Source: Marinicauda algicola (GTDB taxonomy: Bacteria; Pseudomonadota; Alphaproteobacteria; Caulobacterales; Maricaulaceae). Taken from it: a stretch of 64,000 nt of DNA. Under the pieces are notes generated by a model that saw only the letters and a program-made list of their open reading frames with translations, did not search any database and was not told the origin of the DNA. The DNA is taken from NCBI RefSeq assembly GCF_017161425.1, contig NZ_CP071057.1:62001-126000 (forward strand), read 5' to 3'. Numbering within the stretch: position 1 is the first letter of the stretch; each line of letters opens with the position of its first letter. This document shows, in pieces, positions 52,415 through 62,312 of the stretch. The translations under genes were made by a program, and so were the position numbers.

Positions 52415-54328
52415 TCACTCATGGAAATGATCGTAGATCTTGCGGGCGAGCGCCTTGGAGACGCCCTCGACGGCTTCGAGGTCGGCGAGATTGGCACGCG
52501 ACACCGCCTTTGCCGATCCGAAATGCTTCAGGAGCGCGCTCTTGCGGCTCGCCCCGACGCCGGCGATCTCGTCGAGCGGATTCTCGCGCATCTGCTTCGT
52601 GCGCCTGGCGCGGTGGCCGGTGATCGCGAAGCGGTGCGCCTCGTCGCGCAGGCGCTGCAGGTAATACAGCACCGGATCGTTCGCCGGCAGGCGGAAGGGC
52701 GCCTTGCCGGGCAGGTAGAAGTCCTCGCGTCCCGCATGCCGGTCCGGGCCCTTGGCGACGGCGGCGACGGGAATGTCCGTCGTGCCGGTCTCCTCCATCA
52801 CCTCCAGCACGGCGAAAAGCTGACCCTTGCCGCCGTCGATGAGCAGGAGGTCGGGCACCGGCGCGCCTTCGCCGCGCTCCTTCGCCAGGCGGGACAGACG
52901 GCGCCGCAGCATCGCCTGCATCATCGCGAAATCGTCGTCCGGCGCGGCGTCTGCGCCCTTCATGTTGAAGCGGCGATAACCGGTCTTCTCGAAGCCTTCC
53001 GGCCCCGCGACGATCATCGCGCCGAGCGCGTTCGTGCCCTGGATGTGGGAATTGTCGTAGACCTCGATGCGTTCGGGCCGCCGTTCGAGGCCGAACACCT
53101 TCTTCACCCCGTCCAGCAGCTGGGCCTGGGAGCGGGTCTCCGCGAGCTTCCTTCCCAGCGCCTCGCGCGCGTTCTGCAGCACCTGGTCGACGAGGGCCTT
53201 CTTCGAGCCGCGCCGAGGCGCGCGGATCTCCACCGCGTGCTCGGCGCGCAGGGTGAGCGCCTCGGCGAGCAGTTCGCCCTGCTCGGGTTCGTGCGAGGTC
53301 AGGATGAGGCGCGGCGCCGGCTTGTCGTCGTAGAACTGGGCGATGAAGGCGGAAAGCACCTCTTCCTCGGAGGAGTCCGCCTCGTGCCTGGGATAGAAGG
53401 CCCGGTTGCCCCAGTTCTGCCCGGCGCGGAAGAAGAACACCTGGACGCAGGTCTTCCCGCCCTCCTGGGCCACGGCGATGATGTCGGCCTCTTCCAGGCC
53501 TTCCGGGTTGATGCCCTGCTGCGTGGTGACCGCCGAGATCGCCCGGATGCGGTCGCGCAGGCGCGCGGCGCGTTCGAAGTCGAGCGCCTGGCTGGCCTCC
53601 TCCATCTCCGCCTGCAGGGTCTGGCGCAGCTGCTGGGACTTGCCCCGCAGGAACTGGCTCGCCTCGTCGACGAGGGCTGCGTAGCGCTCCTGGCTGACGA
53701 GATCGACGCACGGCCCCGCGCAGCGCTTGATCTGGTAGAGCATGCACGGCCGGGTGCGCCCCTCGTAGACGCTGTCCGAGCAGGTGCGAAGGAGGAACGC
53801 CTTCTGCAGCGTGTTCAGCGTGTCGTTCACCGCGCCCGCGCTGGCGAACGGGCCGAAATACTGGCCCTTCGCCTTCCTCGCGCCGCGATGCTTGGCCAGC
53901 TGGGGCGCCTCGTGATCGGTGCGGATGAGGATGTAGGGAAAGGACTTGTCGTCGCGCAGGAGGATGTTGAAGCGGGGTTTGAGCCGCTTGATCAGGTTGG
54001 CTTCCAGCAGCAGCGCCTCGGTCTCGGTGGCGGTGACGACGAACTCCATCGACCGGGTCAGCGAGATCATCAGCGCGATGCGGTTGGTATGCCCGCCGGA
54101 CTTGGCGTAGTTCGACACGCGCGCCTTGAGCTTCCGCGCCTTGCCCACGTAGAGCACGTCGCCGTTCTCGTCATACATGCGGTAGACGCCGGGCTTGTCG
54201 GGCAGGCGCTTGACGTAGTCGGCGATGATCTCCGCACCGTTGCGCGCATCGCCCGGCGGCCCGCTCACCTCGGCGGGCACTTCCTTTTGCGAAATCGGCG
54301 GAGCGTCGGGACGCGCGGCTTTGACCAT
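52415..54328 (-). CDS. uvrC: UvrABC system protein C
   Basis: A 637-residue nucleotide-excision-repair endonuclease. The GIY-YIG domain is [33 protein letters not shown] at about 44-76. The UVR/UvrB-binding motif is in the helical middle ([21 protein letters not shown]), the RNase H-like second nuclease contains [18 protein letters not shown] and [11 protein letters not shown], and a helix-hairpin-helix tail ends the protein. The start MVKAARPD at 54328 is the natural one; the same frame runs far upstream antisense to nothing and through the overlapping nadC region without coding sense. Confidence 0.97.
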   Translation of the reverse strand: MVKAARPDAPPISQKEVPAEVSGPPGDARNGAEIIADYVKRLPDKPGVYRMYDENGDVLYVGKARKLKARVSNYAKSGGHTNRIALMISLTRSMEFVVTATETEALLLEANLIKRLKPRFNILLRDDKSFPYILIRTDHEAPQLAKHRGARKAKGQYFGPFASAGAVNDTLNTLQKAFLLRTCSDSVYEGRTRPCMLYQIKRCAGPCVDLVSQERYAALVDEASQFLRGKSQQLRQTLQAEMEEASQALDFERAARLRDRIRAISAVTTQQGINPEGLEEADIIAVAQEGGKTCVQVFFFRAGQNWGNRAFYPRHEADSSEEEVLSAFIAQFYDDKPAPRLILTSHEPEQGELLAEALTLRAEHAVEIRAPRRGSKKALVDQVLQNAREALGRKLAETRSQAQLLDGVKKVFGLERRPERIEVYDNSHIQGTNALGAMIVAGPEGFEKTGYRRFNMKGADAAPDDDFAMMQAMLRRRLSRLAKERGEGAPVPDLLLIDGGKGQLFAVLEVMEETGTTDIPVAAVAKGPDRHAGREDFYLPGKAPFRLPANDPVLYYLQRLRDEAHRFAITGHRARRTKQMRENPLDEIAGVGASRKSALLKHFGSAKAVSRANLADLEAVEGVSKALARKIYDHFHE

Positions 54329-54456
54329 GGGGGCAAGATAGGCGCGGGAAGCCGCGCCGTCAGCGGGGCGGGTGCAGGGGACGCCATCCGGCCTCCGTCG
54401 GCATCCTTCAGCCGGCCATCCCATCGGCGGGGGCGGCATCGGCGCGGGCGGACCGG

Positions 54457-55302
54457 CTAGACCGCGTCCAGGCCCAGATCGAAATTCGGTGCCGAATGGG
54501 TGAGAGCGCCGACGCTGATTACGTCGACGCCGGTCTCGGCGATCGCGCGCACGGTCCTGAGATTGACGCCGCCGGAGGCTTCGAGCCTCGCCCGACCCCG
54601 CGCCTGCTTCACTGCCGTGCGAAGGTCTTCCAGCGGGAAGTTGTCGAGCAGCACGCTTTCCGCGCCCGCCTCGAGGGCCTCTGCGAGCTGGTCGAGCCGG
54701 TCGATCTCCACGGCGACGCGGGTCATGTGGCCGGCGAAGGCGCGCGCGCGGCGCACCGCCTCGCCGACGCCGCCGCACACCGCGACATGGTTGTCCTTGA
54801 TCAGGATCGCATCGTCGAGCCCGAAGCGGTGGGCCGCCCCGCCGCCGGCCCGCACGGCGGCCAGCTCGAAGGCGCGCAGGCCCAGCGTCGTCTTGCGGGT
54901 ATGGGCGATGACCGCCCCGGTCCCCGCGATCGCGGCGGCATAGTCCCGCGTCAGGCTGGCGATGCCCGACAGCCGGCCGAGGAAGTTGAGCGCCGTGCGC
55001 TCGGCGGTCAGGATCGCGCCGGCCGGGCCTTCGACCGCGGCCACCGTGTCGCCGGGCGCGAGCTCCTCGCCGTCGGTCTTCTTCCAGTCCACCGCGATCG
55101 CGCGGTCGACCTGGGCGAACACCTCCGCGGCCGGCTGAACGCCCGCGAGCACGCCGCGCGCACGGCTCGCGATCTGGAAGCGGGCCGTGGCATCGGCGGG
55201 AATGGTGGCCAGAGTCGTGATGTCTCCGCGCCCGCCGAGATCCTCGCTGAGGGCGCGCGCGACCGCCTCGGTGACGAGGCCGGAGGGAAGGGCAGGGATC
55301 AT
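54457..55302 (-). CDS. nadC: Nicotinate-nucleotide pyrophosphorylase (carboxylating)
   Basis: A 281-residue quinolinate phosphoribosyltransferase that makes NaMN from quinolinate and PRPP. Key segments are [38 protein letters not shown] and [25 protein letters not shown]. The ending [37 protein letters not shown] is diagnostic. The ATG overlaps the nadB stop by 4 nt; it is the last gene of nadABC. Confidence 0.97.
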   Translation of the reverse strand: MIPALPSGLVTEAVARALSEDLGGRGDITTLATIPADATARFQIASRARGVLAGVQPAAEVFAQVDRAIAVDWKKTDGEELAPGDTVAAVEGPAGAILTAERTALNFLGRLSGIASLTRDYAAAIAGTGAVIAHTRKTTLGLRAFELAAVRAGGGAAHRFGLDDAILIKDNHVAVCGGVGEAVRRARAFAGHMTRVAVEIDRLDQLAEALEAGAESVLLDNFPLEDLRTAVKQARGRARLEASGGVNLRTVRAIAETGVDVISVGALTHSAPNFDLGLDAV

Positions 55303-56831
55303 TCGGCAGGGCCTGTGGCGAGCAGGGGCTCGGGCGCGGCGGCACAGGCCTCGTCGAGCCTCATGCGGGTGTGACGCGCGCCCGGCGCGGTCTGCGGGAA
55401 GTCGCTGCGGAAATGTCCGCCGCGGCTCTCGGTGCGCGACAGGGCCGAGGCGGCCACGAAGCGCGCGGCGATCAGCGCGTCGGCGGCGCCGTATTTCGCC
55501 TCGAGATCGTCGACCGCGCAGAGCAGGCGGGCGAGCCCGGCGCCGTCGCGCTCCACCCCGGCCTCCGCGGCCATCAGCTGGCGCAGGCGGGCGAGCGCCG
55601 GCGCGGGCAGGACAGGCGAAGGCGCGGCCGGTCCGGCTTTCACCGTGCGCGCTTCGGCGTCACGGCAGGCCTCTGCCGCGCGGCGCCCGAAGACGAGGCC
55701 GTCGAGCAGGGAGTTGGAGGCGAGCCGGTTCGCGCCGTGCACCCCGGTCGAGGCGCATTCCCCGGCGGCATAGAGGCCGGGCACGCCGGTATATCCGGAA
55801 AGGTCGGTCGCGATCCCGCCCATGTGGTAATGGGCCGCCGGGGCGACGGGGATGGGTTCGCGCCGCGGATCGATGCCGGCGCTCATGCAGGCGGCGAAGA
55901 CGGCCGGGAAGCGTTCCGGGAAGGCCCCGCCGACCGCCGTGCGGCAGTCGAGGAAGGCGCCCCTGCCCGATCTGACCTGCCGGTGCACGGCGCGGGCGAC
56001 CACATCGCGCGGGGCGAGCTCGGCGTCGGCGTGGACCGGCAGCATGAAGCGCTTGCCGGCCCGGTCGACCAGCGTCGCCCCTTCGCCGCGCAGCGCCTCG
56101 GTGGCGAGCGGGGCGGGGTCGCGGCCGGTATCGATGGCGGTGGGGTGGAACTGGACGAACTCGGCGTCCTCGATCACGGCGCCGAGCCGGGCGGCCATGG
56201 CGAGCGCCTGGCCCTGGCTGGTGAAGGGCACGGTCGTGACGCCGTACAGTCCGCACACGCTGCCCATGGCAAGGATCGTCTCGCCGGCTTCGATGCGCAC
56301 GAGACGGGCTTGCGGCGTGCGCGCGAGCACGCCCGCACAGCCGCCGTCCGCGCCGGGCAGCAGGGCCTCGGCGCGCCAGCCTTCACGGATCTCGATGTGA
56401 TCGGCCGCCTTCACCGCCGCGATCAGCGCGGAGAGGATGCCGGCCCCGGCCTGGTCGCCCTTGACCCGGGCGACGCGGGCCCGCGAATGCGCGGCCTCGC
56501 GCGACAGCGCCCAGGACCCGTCCGGCTCGCGCTCGAAGGGTGCGCCGAGCGCGTAGAGGGCTTCGATCTCGCGCGGGCCCTGCTCGGCCAGCAGCCGGGC
56601 GGCCTCCGGGTTCACGAGCCCGGCCCCGGCGCGGATCGTGTCGGCGGCATGAAGCGCCGGGCTGTCGTCCTCGGACAGCGCGGCGGCGACTCCGCCCTGG
56701 GCCCATGCCGTGGAGGCGTTCTCACCCAGCGTCGAGCCGGTGAGCAGGATCACGGTGCGCGGCGCGGCATGCAGCGCCGCCCACAGCCCCGCGATCCCGG
56801 CACCCGCGACGAGGAGGGGGCTGTCGCCCAT
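55299..56831 (-). CDS. nadB: L-aspartate oxidase
   Basis: A 510-residue flavoprotein that oxidises aspartate to iminoaspartate for NAD synthesis. The FAD-binding dinucleotide motif is [13 protein letters not shown] at the N-terminus, then [13 protein letters not shown]. The active-site segments are [10 protein letters not shown] and [49 protein letters not shown]. The C-terminal helical domain is shorter than in E. coli. It starts 2 nt after the nadA stop and is coupled to nadC. Confidence 0.97.
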   Translation of the reverse strand: MGDSPLLVAGAGIAGLWAALHAAPRTVILLTGSTLGENASTAWAQGGVAAALSEDDSPALHAADTIRAGAGLVNPEAARLLAEQGPREIEALYALGAPFEREPDGSWALSREAAHSRARVARVKGDQAGAGILSALIAAVKAADHIEIREGWRAEALLPGADGGCAGVLARTPQARLVRIEAGETILAMGSVCGLYGVTTVPFTSQGQALAMAARLGAVIEDAEFVQFHPTAIDTGRDPAPLATEALRGEGATLVDRAGKRFMLPVHADAELAPRDVVARAVHRQVRSGRGAFLDCRTAVGGAFPERFPAVFAACMSAGIDPRREPIPVAPAAHYHMGGIATDLSGYTGVPGLYAAGECASTGVHGANRLASNSLLDGLVFGRRAAEACRDAEARTVKAGPAAPSPVLPAPALARLRQLMAAEAGVERDGAGLARLLCAVDDLEAKYGAADALIAARFVAASALSRTESRGGHFRSDFPQTAPGARHTRMRLDEACAAAPEPLLATGPAE

Positions 56832-56833
56832 CA

Positions 56834-58009
56834 CTAAACCGCCACGTAGGGGACGTCGATGACGTCGCGGCCGGTGTCGAAATGGGGCGGGGTCTTGGCC
56901 TTGGGCAGGTCCAGCATGGCCTGCAGCGAGGCGCGGGCCTTCTCGGCGATCACCGGATCGACCTCGACCTCGTGCTTCAGGTCGCGCAGCGCCTCGTAGA
57001 TGCCGGTCAGCGTGATGCGCTTCATGTGGGGGCAGAGATTGCACGGCTTCACGAAGGTCGTCTGCGGGTTCTCCACCGCGACATTGTCGCTCATCGAGCA
57101 TTCGGTGATCAGGATGGCCTTCTTCGGGCTCTTCTCGCTGACATAGCTCGCCATCGCGCCGGTCGAACCGGCAAAGTCGGCGCGGGCCATGACTTCCGGC
57201 GGGCATTCGGGGTGGGTCAGGATCACCGCATCGGGATGGGCTTCGCGCAGCGCGTCTATGTCCTCGGGGGTGAACTGCTCGTGCACCTCGCACGCGCCCT
57301 TCCAGGTGAGGATCTTGATGTCCGTCTGGGCGGCGACATTCCTGGCCAGATACTCGTCCGGGATCATGATCACCGTGTCGGTATCCCACTGGGCGGCAAT
57401 GGCTTCCACGACCTGCACCGCGTTCGAGCTGGTGCAGCAGATGTCCGAATAGGCCTTCACCTCGGCCGAGGTGTTCACATAGGTGACGACCGGATAGTCG
57501 GGATAGGCCGCCTTGATGCGCTGCACGTCCGCGCCGGTGATCGAGCTGGCGAGCGAGCAGCCCGCCTCCATGTCGGGGATCAGGACCGTCTTCTCCGGCG
57601 AGAGGATCTTGGCGGTTTCGGCCATGAAGTGCACGCCGGCCTGGACGATGATGTCCTCCTCGGCCTCGGCGGCGACCTGGGCGAGCTTCAGGCTGTCCCC
57701 GGTGATGTCGCCGACGCAGTTGAAGATTTCCGGCGTCATGTAGTTGTGCGCCAGGATCGTCGCGCCGCGCTCTTCCTTCAGGCGCAGGATCGCGTCGATG
57801 ATCGGCGCGAATTTCGGCCACTCCATCGGCGTGACGACATCCTTCACCTTTGCATAGAGATGGTCGACGCGTGCCTTGACGGCCTCGTCATAGACCAGGT
57901 CGGAGGCGTCCGGCCAGACCGGCTCGCGCGCTGCGCGGCGGGGTTCGGCGCGCCCGGATCCGGTGTCTGCGGCCTGCGCCATGGAAGGGGTGAGGTCCAT
58001 CCGGTCCAT
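56834..58009 (-). CDS. nadA: Quinolinate synthase
   Basis: A 391-residue [4Fe-4S] enzyme that condenses iminoaspartate with dihydroxyacetone phosphate to quinolinate. Signatures are ATILAHNYMTPEIFNCVGDITGDSL, VHFMAETAKILSPEKTVLIPDMEAGCSLA (a cluster Cys), VTYVNTSAEVKAYSDICCTSSNAV, LTHPECPPEV and KPCNLCPHMKRITL. It is first in nadABC. Two matching palindromes lie just upstream and a Nudix-like regulator gene is 1.2 kb away. Confidence 0.97.
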   Translation of the reverse strand: MDRMDLTPSMAQAADTGSGRAEPRRAAREPVWPDASDLVYDEAVKARVDHLYAKVKDVVTPMEWPKFAPIIDAILRLKEERGATILAHNYMTPEIFNCVGDITGDSLKLAQVAAEAEEDIIVQAGVHFMAETAKILSPEKTVLIPDMEAGCSLASSITGADVQRIKAAYPDYPVVTYVNTSAEVKAYSDICCTSSNAVQVVEAIAAQWDTDTVIMIPDEYLARNVAAQTDIKILTWKGACEVHEQFTPEDIDALREAHPDAVILTHPECPPEVMARADFAGSTGAMASYVSEKSPKKAILITECSMSDNVAVENPQTTFVKPCNLCPHMKRITLTGIYEALRDLKHEVEVDPVIAEKARASLQAMLDLPKAKTPPHFDTGRDVIDVPYVAV

Positions 58010-58024
58010 GCGGTTCCTCCCTTT

Positions 58025-58039
58025 TGCTCGCTTTGAGCA
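58025..58039. promoter_or_regulatory. NadQ/NrtR-type operator candidate, proximal to nadA
   Basis: TGCTC-GCTTT-GAGCA is a perfect 5-bp inverted repeat 15 nt upstream of the nadA start. It shares TGCTCG-n2-TTGAGC with a second site at 58082. Bound repressor would block nadA transcription or early elongation. Confidence 0.55.
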
Positions 58040-58081
58040 TTTTAGGGGTCCAAAAAATCGGCGCCTGTCATGCGCACGTTA

Positions 58082-58096
58082 TGCTCGTCTTGAGCC
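58082..58096. promoter_or_regulatory. NadQ/NrtR-type operator candidate, distal to nadA
   Basis: TGCTC-GTCTT-GAGCC matches the proximal site in 11 of 15 positions, and its flanks extend the symmetry (TTAxGCTC ... GAGCxTAA). The centres are 57 bp apart. It lies in the 181-bp gap upstream of nadABC. Confidence 0.55.
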
Positions 58097-58190
58097 TAAG
58101 GTGGGTTGGAATACTCCGAAGGCAAGGGCGGGGCAAGCGATTTCTGTGGGCTGGCCGGGCGGGGGTCGGAAAGGCCGCGCCGATTGCGCT

Positions 58191-59174
58191 TCAGCCGGGC
58201 GTCCCGCAATAGGTCGCCTGGAGTTCCTCGTCCTTGATGATGACGTCGACATACGCCGTCACCGCGTCGCGGGCATAATCCCGGTCGCGCTCGTCGCGCA
58301 GGAGCGGGGCGGCATCTTCGAGCCAGCCGCGCGCGCACTCCTCGCCCGTGCGTTCCGCGGCGCAGCTGACGAGGCGGTCGAAGGCGTCGCGATAGACACC
58401 GAACTCGGCCTTCGTCATCGCGGGGCCGTGACCGGGCGCGAGCCGCTCGAACGGTTTCTGATCGATCGCGGCCAGCGCCTCCGACCAGCGCGCCGGGCAT
58501 GCCGAATCGAACAGCGGAGCCGGGACCACGACGAGGTCGCCCGCGATCACCGTCCGCGTCGCCGCATCCCAGATCCAGATATCCGAAGCGCTCACCGCAT
58601 GGTCGGTCGTGTTGAGCTCGAGGTCGCGGCCGGTGACCGGCAGGGTCATCGTCCCGGTGACCTCGACGGTGGGGATGAGCGCCTCGCCTCCGATCAAGGT
58701 CGAGGCGCGCTCGAGGCGGGCCCGGGTTGCGTCGTCGAGGTCGCCGCCATCCAGCCTCTCCTGCGCTCGAAGACGCGACAACGAAAGCCGGCCGTCGCGC
58801 GCCTCCCGCGAGGCAGGCGTGGCGTACACGGCCGCTTCGGGAAATTCCGCCCTCAGGTCCAGGTTTCCGGTCGTGTGATCGAGATGCCAGTGCGTGTTCA
58901 CGATGGCCGCGATCGGCTGGCCGCGCTCCCGCGCATGGTCGAGGATCAGCTGCGCATGCTCGGGGTGGCGGCCGGTGTCGATGACGACCAGCCCGTCCGG
59001 CGCGTCGTAGATATAGGTGTTCCCGTTCGGGCCGTCGGACCGGAACAGGGTGCCCTCGATCAGGTGATAATCCGGCGCCGGCGCTGCAGGGGCGGCGGCT
59101 GTGGTCCCGTCCGGGGCGCGGTCGCCGCAAGCGGCAAGGATCGCGAGCAGGGCGAAGGGGATTCGCTGGATCAC
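58191..59174 (-). CDS. Metallo-beta-lactamase-fold lipoprotein
   Basis: A 327-residue exported hydrolase. The lipobox LAAC gives Cys16. The zinc motif is HWHLDH at 95-100, with the later AGDLVVVPAPLF (bridging Asp) and APGHGPAM (final His). The C-terminal part is helical and contains three cysteines. It is of the general glyoxalase II/QsoS-like MBL type, and no antibiotic-hydrolysis claim is justified. It lies between the NadQ-like regulator and nadA on the same strand. Confidence 0.88.
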   Translation of the reverse strand: MIQRIPFALLAILAACGDRAPDGTTAAAPAAPAPDYHLIEGTLFRSDGPNGNTYIYDAPDGLVVIDTGRHPEHAQLILDHARERGQPIAAIVNTHWHLDHTTGNLDLRAEFPEAAVYATPASREARDGRLSLSRLRAQERLDGGDLDDATRARLERASTLIGGEALIPTVEVTGTMTLPVTGRDLELNTTDHAVSASDIWIWDAATRTVIAGDLVVVPAPLFDSACPARWSEALAAIDQKPFERLAPGHGPAMTKAEFGVYRDAFDRLVSCAAERTGEECARGWLEDAAPLLRDERDRDYARDAVTAYVDVIIKDEELQATYCGTPG

Positions 59175-59241
59175 CGAAGCCTCCGTTTGAAGGTTGTCGG
59201 GCGACAGCTGTGACGCGCGCGCCTTCGGACGGTCAAGTTAA

Positions 59242-60240
59242 TTAACCGACATCCTTCAATCGCGGCGTGGCGAGGCCGAGGGCCTGGCCGGTGCGCACGG
59301 CCTCCTTGCGGAAGCGATAGAGTTCGGCCGGCCGCCCGCCGGTCTGGGACTGCATCTTGCCGGTGCCTTCCACGAAGCCGGCGCGGTCCAGCGCGCGGCG
59401 AAAATTCTGCTTGTGGATCGGATAGCCGACGATGCCCTCCACGATCCTTTGGAGCTGGGAAAGGGTGAACAGCTCGCCCATCAGCTCGAACACGATGGGG
59501 CGGTACTTGATCTTGCCCCTGAGGCGCGAGATCGCGGTGGCCAGGATGCGCCGGTGGTCGGACGCCATCGGCTCGCCGAGTCCGGCGACGGGGCGCGCCG
59601 TCACCTCGCCGCTCTGGTCGCGCGCGGCCTCGGCGACGAGCCCGGCCTCGTAGAGCAGCTCGTAGCGGTCGAGCGCGCGTTCCTCGTTCCAGGGCGCGCC
59701 GTCGAGGCCGAAAGTGGCCCGCGCCCTGTCGTAGCGCGCCGCGCGCCGGCCCGGCGCCCCGGCCTCGTCGGCCCAGCTGCGCAGCGCCGGCTCGATCACG
59801 TCGGACAGGACCGCGGGGCGCCCGGCGCGGTGATCCTCCCACGGGAAGAAGCGGGTCCATCCGGCCCAGTTCGCGCCGGCGCCCTTCAGGCTCCGCGCCT
59901 GGGGCGCGAGGCCGAGATAGCCGACCGAGATGACCCGCGCCCCGGCCGCGCCGGCGAGCGCGGCGAGCGGGGCTTCCCGGCCCCGGTCGCCGAAGGTGTA
60001 GAGCTGCTCGACATAGCCGAGTTCGAACCCGGTCTGCTCGCGCACCCATTCGCGAAGGCCGATCTCGAAGGTGCGGTGGGCCTCCGGGTCGAAGGGACCG
60101 AAGGGCAGGGCGGTTTCCTTCGTGGCGAGGCCTTCGGCGACCAGCACCGACGGCTCGCCGTCCTTGGCCGCGAAGATCACCGCGTTCAGGCCGACGACGA
60201 GGCCCTGCGTGTCCGGCTTCAGGGGTGTCGCGGTGCGCAT
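59242..60240 (-). CDS. NadQ/NrtR-like regulator (Nudix-like domain plus winged helix)
   Basis: A 332-residue protein. Residues about 10-150 look like a Nudix domain with a degenerate box (LREWVREQTGFELGYVEQLYTFGD, where the catalytic REUxEExGU is only partly kept). The C-terminus (about 225-315) is a winged helix (LMGELFTLSQLQRIVEGIVGYPIHKQNFRRALDRAGFVEGTGK). This pairing is that of Nudix-derived NAD regulators (NrtR, and COG4111/NadQ in alphaproteobacteria). Its position near nadABC and the twin palindromes there support a role as the NAD repressor. The ATG overlaps the HD gene stop by 1-4 nt. Confidence 0.8.
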   Translation of the reverse strand: MRTATPLKPDTQGLVVGLNAVIFAAKDGEPSVLVAEGLATKETALPFGPFDPEAHRTFEIGLREWVREQTGFELGYVEQLYTFGDRGREAPLAALAGAAGARVISVGYLGLAPQARSLKGAGANWAGWTRFFPWEDHRAGRPAVLSDVIEPALRSWADEAGAPGRRAARYDRARATFGLDGAPWNEERALDRYELLYEAGLVAEAARDQSGEVTARPVAGLGEPMASDHRRILATAISRLRGKIKYRPIVFELMGELFTLSQLQRIVEGIVGYPIHKQNFRRALDRAGFVEGTGKMQSQTGGRPAELYRFRKEAVRTGQALGLATPRLKDVG

Positions 60241-60881
60241 CAGCCGGTCCGCCTCGCCTTCGCCGGCCGGGCCTCGTGCGCGGCGAAAAGGGTGTGGAAG
60301 CGCTCCAGGAACAGGCTCTGCGCGCGCGCCGCGGGCTCCGGGCTGATCTCGATCATCAGGCCCTTGGGCGGCGCGCCGAACAGCGGGCGCGCCTCCTCCA
60401 CCGAGAAGCCGGCGATCTGGGTCGCCTCGAAGAAGGCGCAGATCCGGTCGGCCTTCTTGATCGTGTCCTTCACCGCCTTCGGAAGCACGCCGGGAAGCCC
60501 GAAGCGGGCGTGGATGGCCGCTTCCAGCCGGTGCTCGAATGCCTTGTAGTCATAGCCGAGCGCGGCCTTGAAAGGGCTGATCATGTCGCCGATCACGTAT
60601 TCGGGCGCATCGTGCAGGAGGGCCGCGAGGCGCCAGCTGTCCGGCCAGCCCGGCTCCAGCTCCCCGGTGAGGGCCTCGACGATCACGCTGTGCTCGGCGA
60701 CGGAGAAGGCATGGTCGCCTCGGGTCTGCCCGTTCCAGCGCGCCACGCGGGCGAGGCCCTGTGCGATATCGTCGATCTCGATGTCGAACGGGGAGGGGTC
60801 GAGCAGGTCGAGCCGGCGCCCCGACAGCATGCGCTGCCAGGCCCTCGGCTTGTTCGCTGCGCTCTTTGGCCGCGCCATCAT
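60240..60881 (-). CDS. HD-domain phosphohydrolase (YfbR-like)
   Basis: A 213-residue HD-superfamily metal-dependent phosphohydrolase. Metal ligands appear as HAFSVAEHSVIV and LHDAPEYVIGDMISPFK, with a later KKADRICAFFEA. The pattern resembles YfbR-type 5'-nucleotidases and related COG1896 proteins. It is coupled to the NadQ-like gene (overlapping start/stop), so a role in nucleotide or NAD-precursor turnover is conceivable; this is inference. Confidence 0.87.
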   Translation of the reverse strand: MMARPKSAANKPRAWQRMLSGRRLDLLDPSPFDIEIDDIAQGLARVARWNGQTRGDHAFSVAEHSVIVEALTGELEPGWPDSWRLAALLHDAPEYVIGDMISPFKAALGYDYKAFEHRLEAAIHARFGLPGVLPKAVKDTIKKADRICAFFEATQIAGFSVEEARPLFGAPPKGLMIEISPEPAARAQSLFLERFHTLFAAHEARPAKARRTG

Positions 60882-60997
60882 TTCCCCACTGGGTTTGCGC
60901 TTTCTCTTCCCGGAACGGGCCCGAAGGGCTTACGTTCAAGAAAGGGACGGGGCAAGCCGTCCGGTCAAGACATGTCCTTGCGGGAGGAGGACCGATC

Positions 60998-61828
60998 ATG
61001 GCACGCGAACGCATACTGGTTCCGCTGCAGGGCAGCGACAGCGACGCGACACCGCTCGAGGCGGCCGTCAGGCTCGCCCCGCTCTTCGATGCCGACATAC
61101 GCGGCCTGTTCGTGGAGCCCGACCCGGCGACCTACATGATGTGGACCGGGCCCGGCGCGGCTGGGGCCTCGGTGGTGTCCACAGCGGTCGATGCCGTGCG
61201 CGAGGAAGCCGACAAGGCCTGCAAGGAGGCCGAGGCGCGCTTCGAGGAGGCGCTGAAGGGCCGGCGCGGCATGGCGAGCTTCAGGCGCATCACGGACAGC
61301 CCGTCCGAGGCCGCCGAGCAGGCGCGCCTGATCCGCGCGCTGGTCGCCTGTCCGGAGGCCGCCTCCGGCAAGGGCCCGCTCGCCGATTTCGTCGCGTCCT
61401 GCCTCGTCGACGAGGCCTGCCCCGTCTACGTGCCGCGCAAGGGCGCGCTGCCGCCGAAGCGGGTCTGCATGGCCTGGGACGGGTCGAAGGAGGCCGCCCG
61501 CGCCGCCTTCGCCGCCGACCCCCTGCTGAAGAAGGGGATGGACGTCACCATCCTGCATTCCGACCGCAATCTGGACTATCACGACCGCGCCGCCGCCGCG
61601 CCGAACCGGTTGAAGCACTGGCTCGCCGCGCGCGGCATCGAGGCGAAGACCGAGGAGGTCGGCGGCAAGGGACGGCTCGGCGAGGCGCTGCTGGAGGCTT
61701 CATCCGGCGCCGACCTGCTGGTCGCCGGCGCGTACGGTCATTCGCGCATCACCCAGTTCATCTTCGGTGGGGTCACCCGCACCTTGCTGCAGGCCGTCGA
61801 CGGCCCCTCCCTGCTCATCGCCCACTAG
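60998..61828 (+). CDS. Universal stress protein, tandem domain
   Basis: A 276-residue UspA-type protein with two Usp-like halves. The first begins ERILVPLQGSDSDATPLEAAVRLAPLF. The second begins KRVCMAWDGSKEAARAAFAADPLL and ends with the ATP-loop-like VAGAYGHSRITQFIFGGVTRTLL, so only the second half keeps the nucleotide-binding G-x2-G-x9-G(S/T) pattern. GGGAGGAGG precedes the ATG. It is divergent from the HD gene. Confidence 0.92.
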   Translation: MARERILVPLQGSDSDATPLEAAVRLAPLFDADIRGLFVEPDPATYMMWTGPGAAGASVVSTAVDAVREEADKACKEAEARFEEALKGRRGMASFRRITDSPSEAAEQARLIRALVACPEAASGKGPLADFVASCLVDEACPVYVPRKGALPPKRVCMAWDGSKEAARAAFAADPLLKKGMDVTILHSDRNLDYHDRAAAAPNRLKHWLAARGIEAKTEEVGGKGRLGEALLEASSGADLLVAGAYGHSRITQFIFGGVTRTLLQAVDGPSLLIAH

Positions 61829-61861
61829 ACCTGTCCCGAACCAGAAAGAGGTAGTAGCAAC

Positions 61862-62245
61862 ATGCCCCTCACCCGTGTCGTCCTGCGCCTGTCCCGCAAT
61901 CCCGACGCCGGCTATCCCGGCGGCGACGACGATCGCGGCTATGTCATCAAGGCCCCGCTCGACGATGACGGCCGCTTCGACGCCGAGCTCTGGAAGAAGC
62001 ACCGCAAAGACTGCACGGTCGAGCGCTTCAGCCCCGACCAGGACGAGGAGGCCGACGGCTGGCTCACCCATCGCGGCAGCAAGTGGTATTTCCACTGGGA
62101 CGAGGAAGACGAGGGTCCGGACGATGCCGCCTTCCGGCTCGGCGAGCACACGCTGCGCCTGGGCGATTACATCACCGTGCACAACGAGGCCGAGGACGAG
62201 GACCTGGTCTACAAGGTGACCGAGACGACGCGGCTGAAGGGATGA
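61862..62245 (+). CDS. Conserved hypothetical acidic protein
   Basis: A 127-residue protein rich in Asp and Glu. It reads as beta-strands with the core WLTHRGSKWYFHWDEEDEGPDDAAFRLGEHTLRLGDYITV. There is no signal peptide, membrane helix or known motif. AGAGGTAG precedes the ATG. It follows the universal stress gene by 33 nt and is probably co-transcribed. The function is unknown to me. Confidence 0.8.
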   Translation: MPLTRVVLRLSRNPDAGYPGGDDDRGYVIKAPLDDDGRFDAELWKKHRKDCTVERFSPDQDEEADGWLTHRGSKWYFHWDEEDEGPDDAAFRLGEHTLRLGDYITVHNEAEDEDLVYKVTETTRLKG

Positions 62246-62312
62246 GGCATTCCCGGCTTGCCCCGACTCGCCACCTGCGATAAGCAGCGCGCGCCGACCG
62301 GAGGCCGGGTTC

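Noticed and set aside
54329-55345. Upstream extension of the uvrC frame
   Set aside because: It overlaps nadC in another frame and has no protein-like composition; it is a GC-rich shadow frame.
56832-57821. Upstream extension of the nadB frame into nadA
   Set aside because: The residues are low-complexity R/G/H-rich, and the FAD motif begins right after the ATG at 56831.
58191-59174. Beta-lactamase resistance function for the MBL-fold lipoprotein
   Set aside because: HWHLDH is shared by the whole MBL superfamily; nothing specific to beta-lactamases is present.
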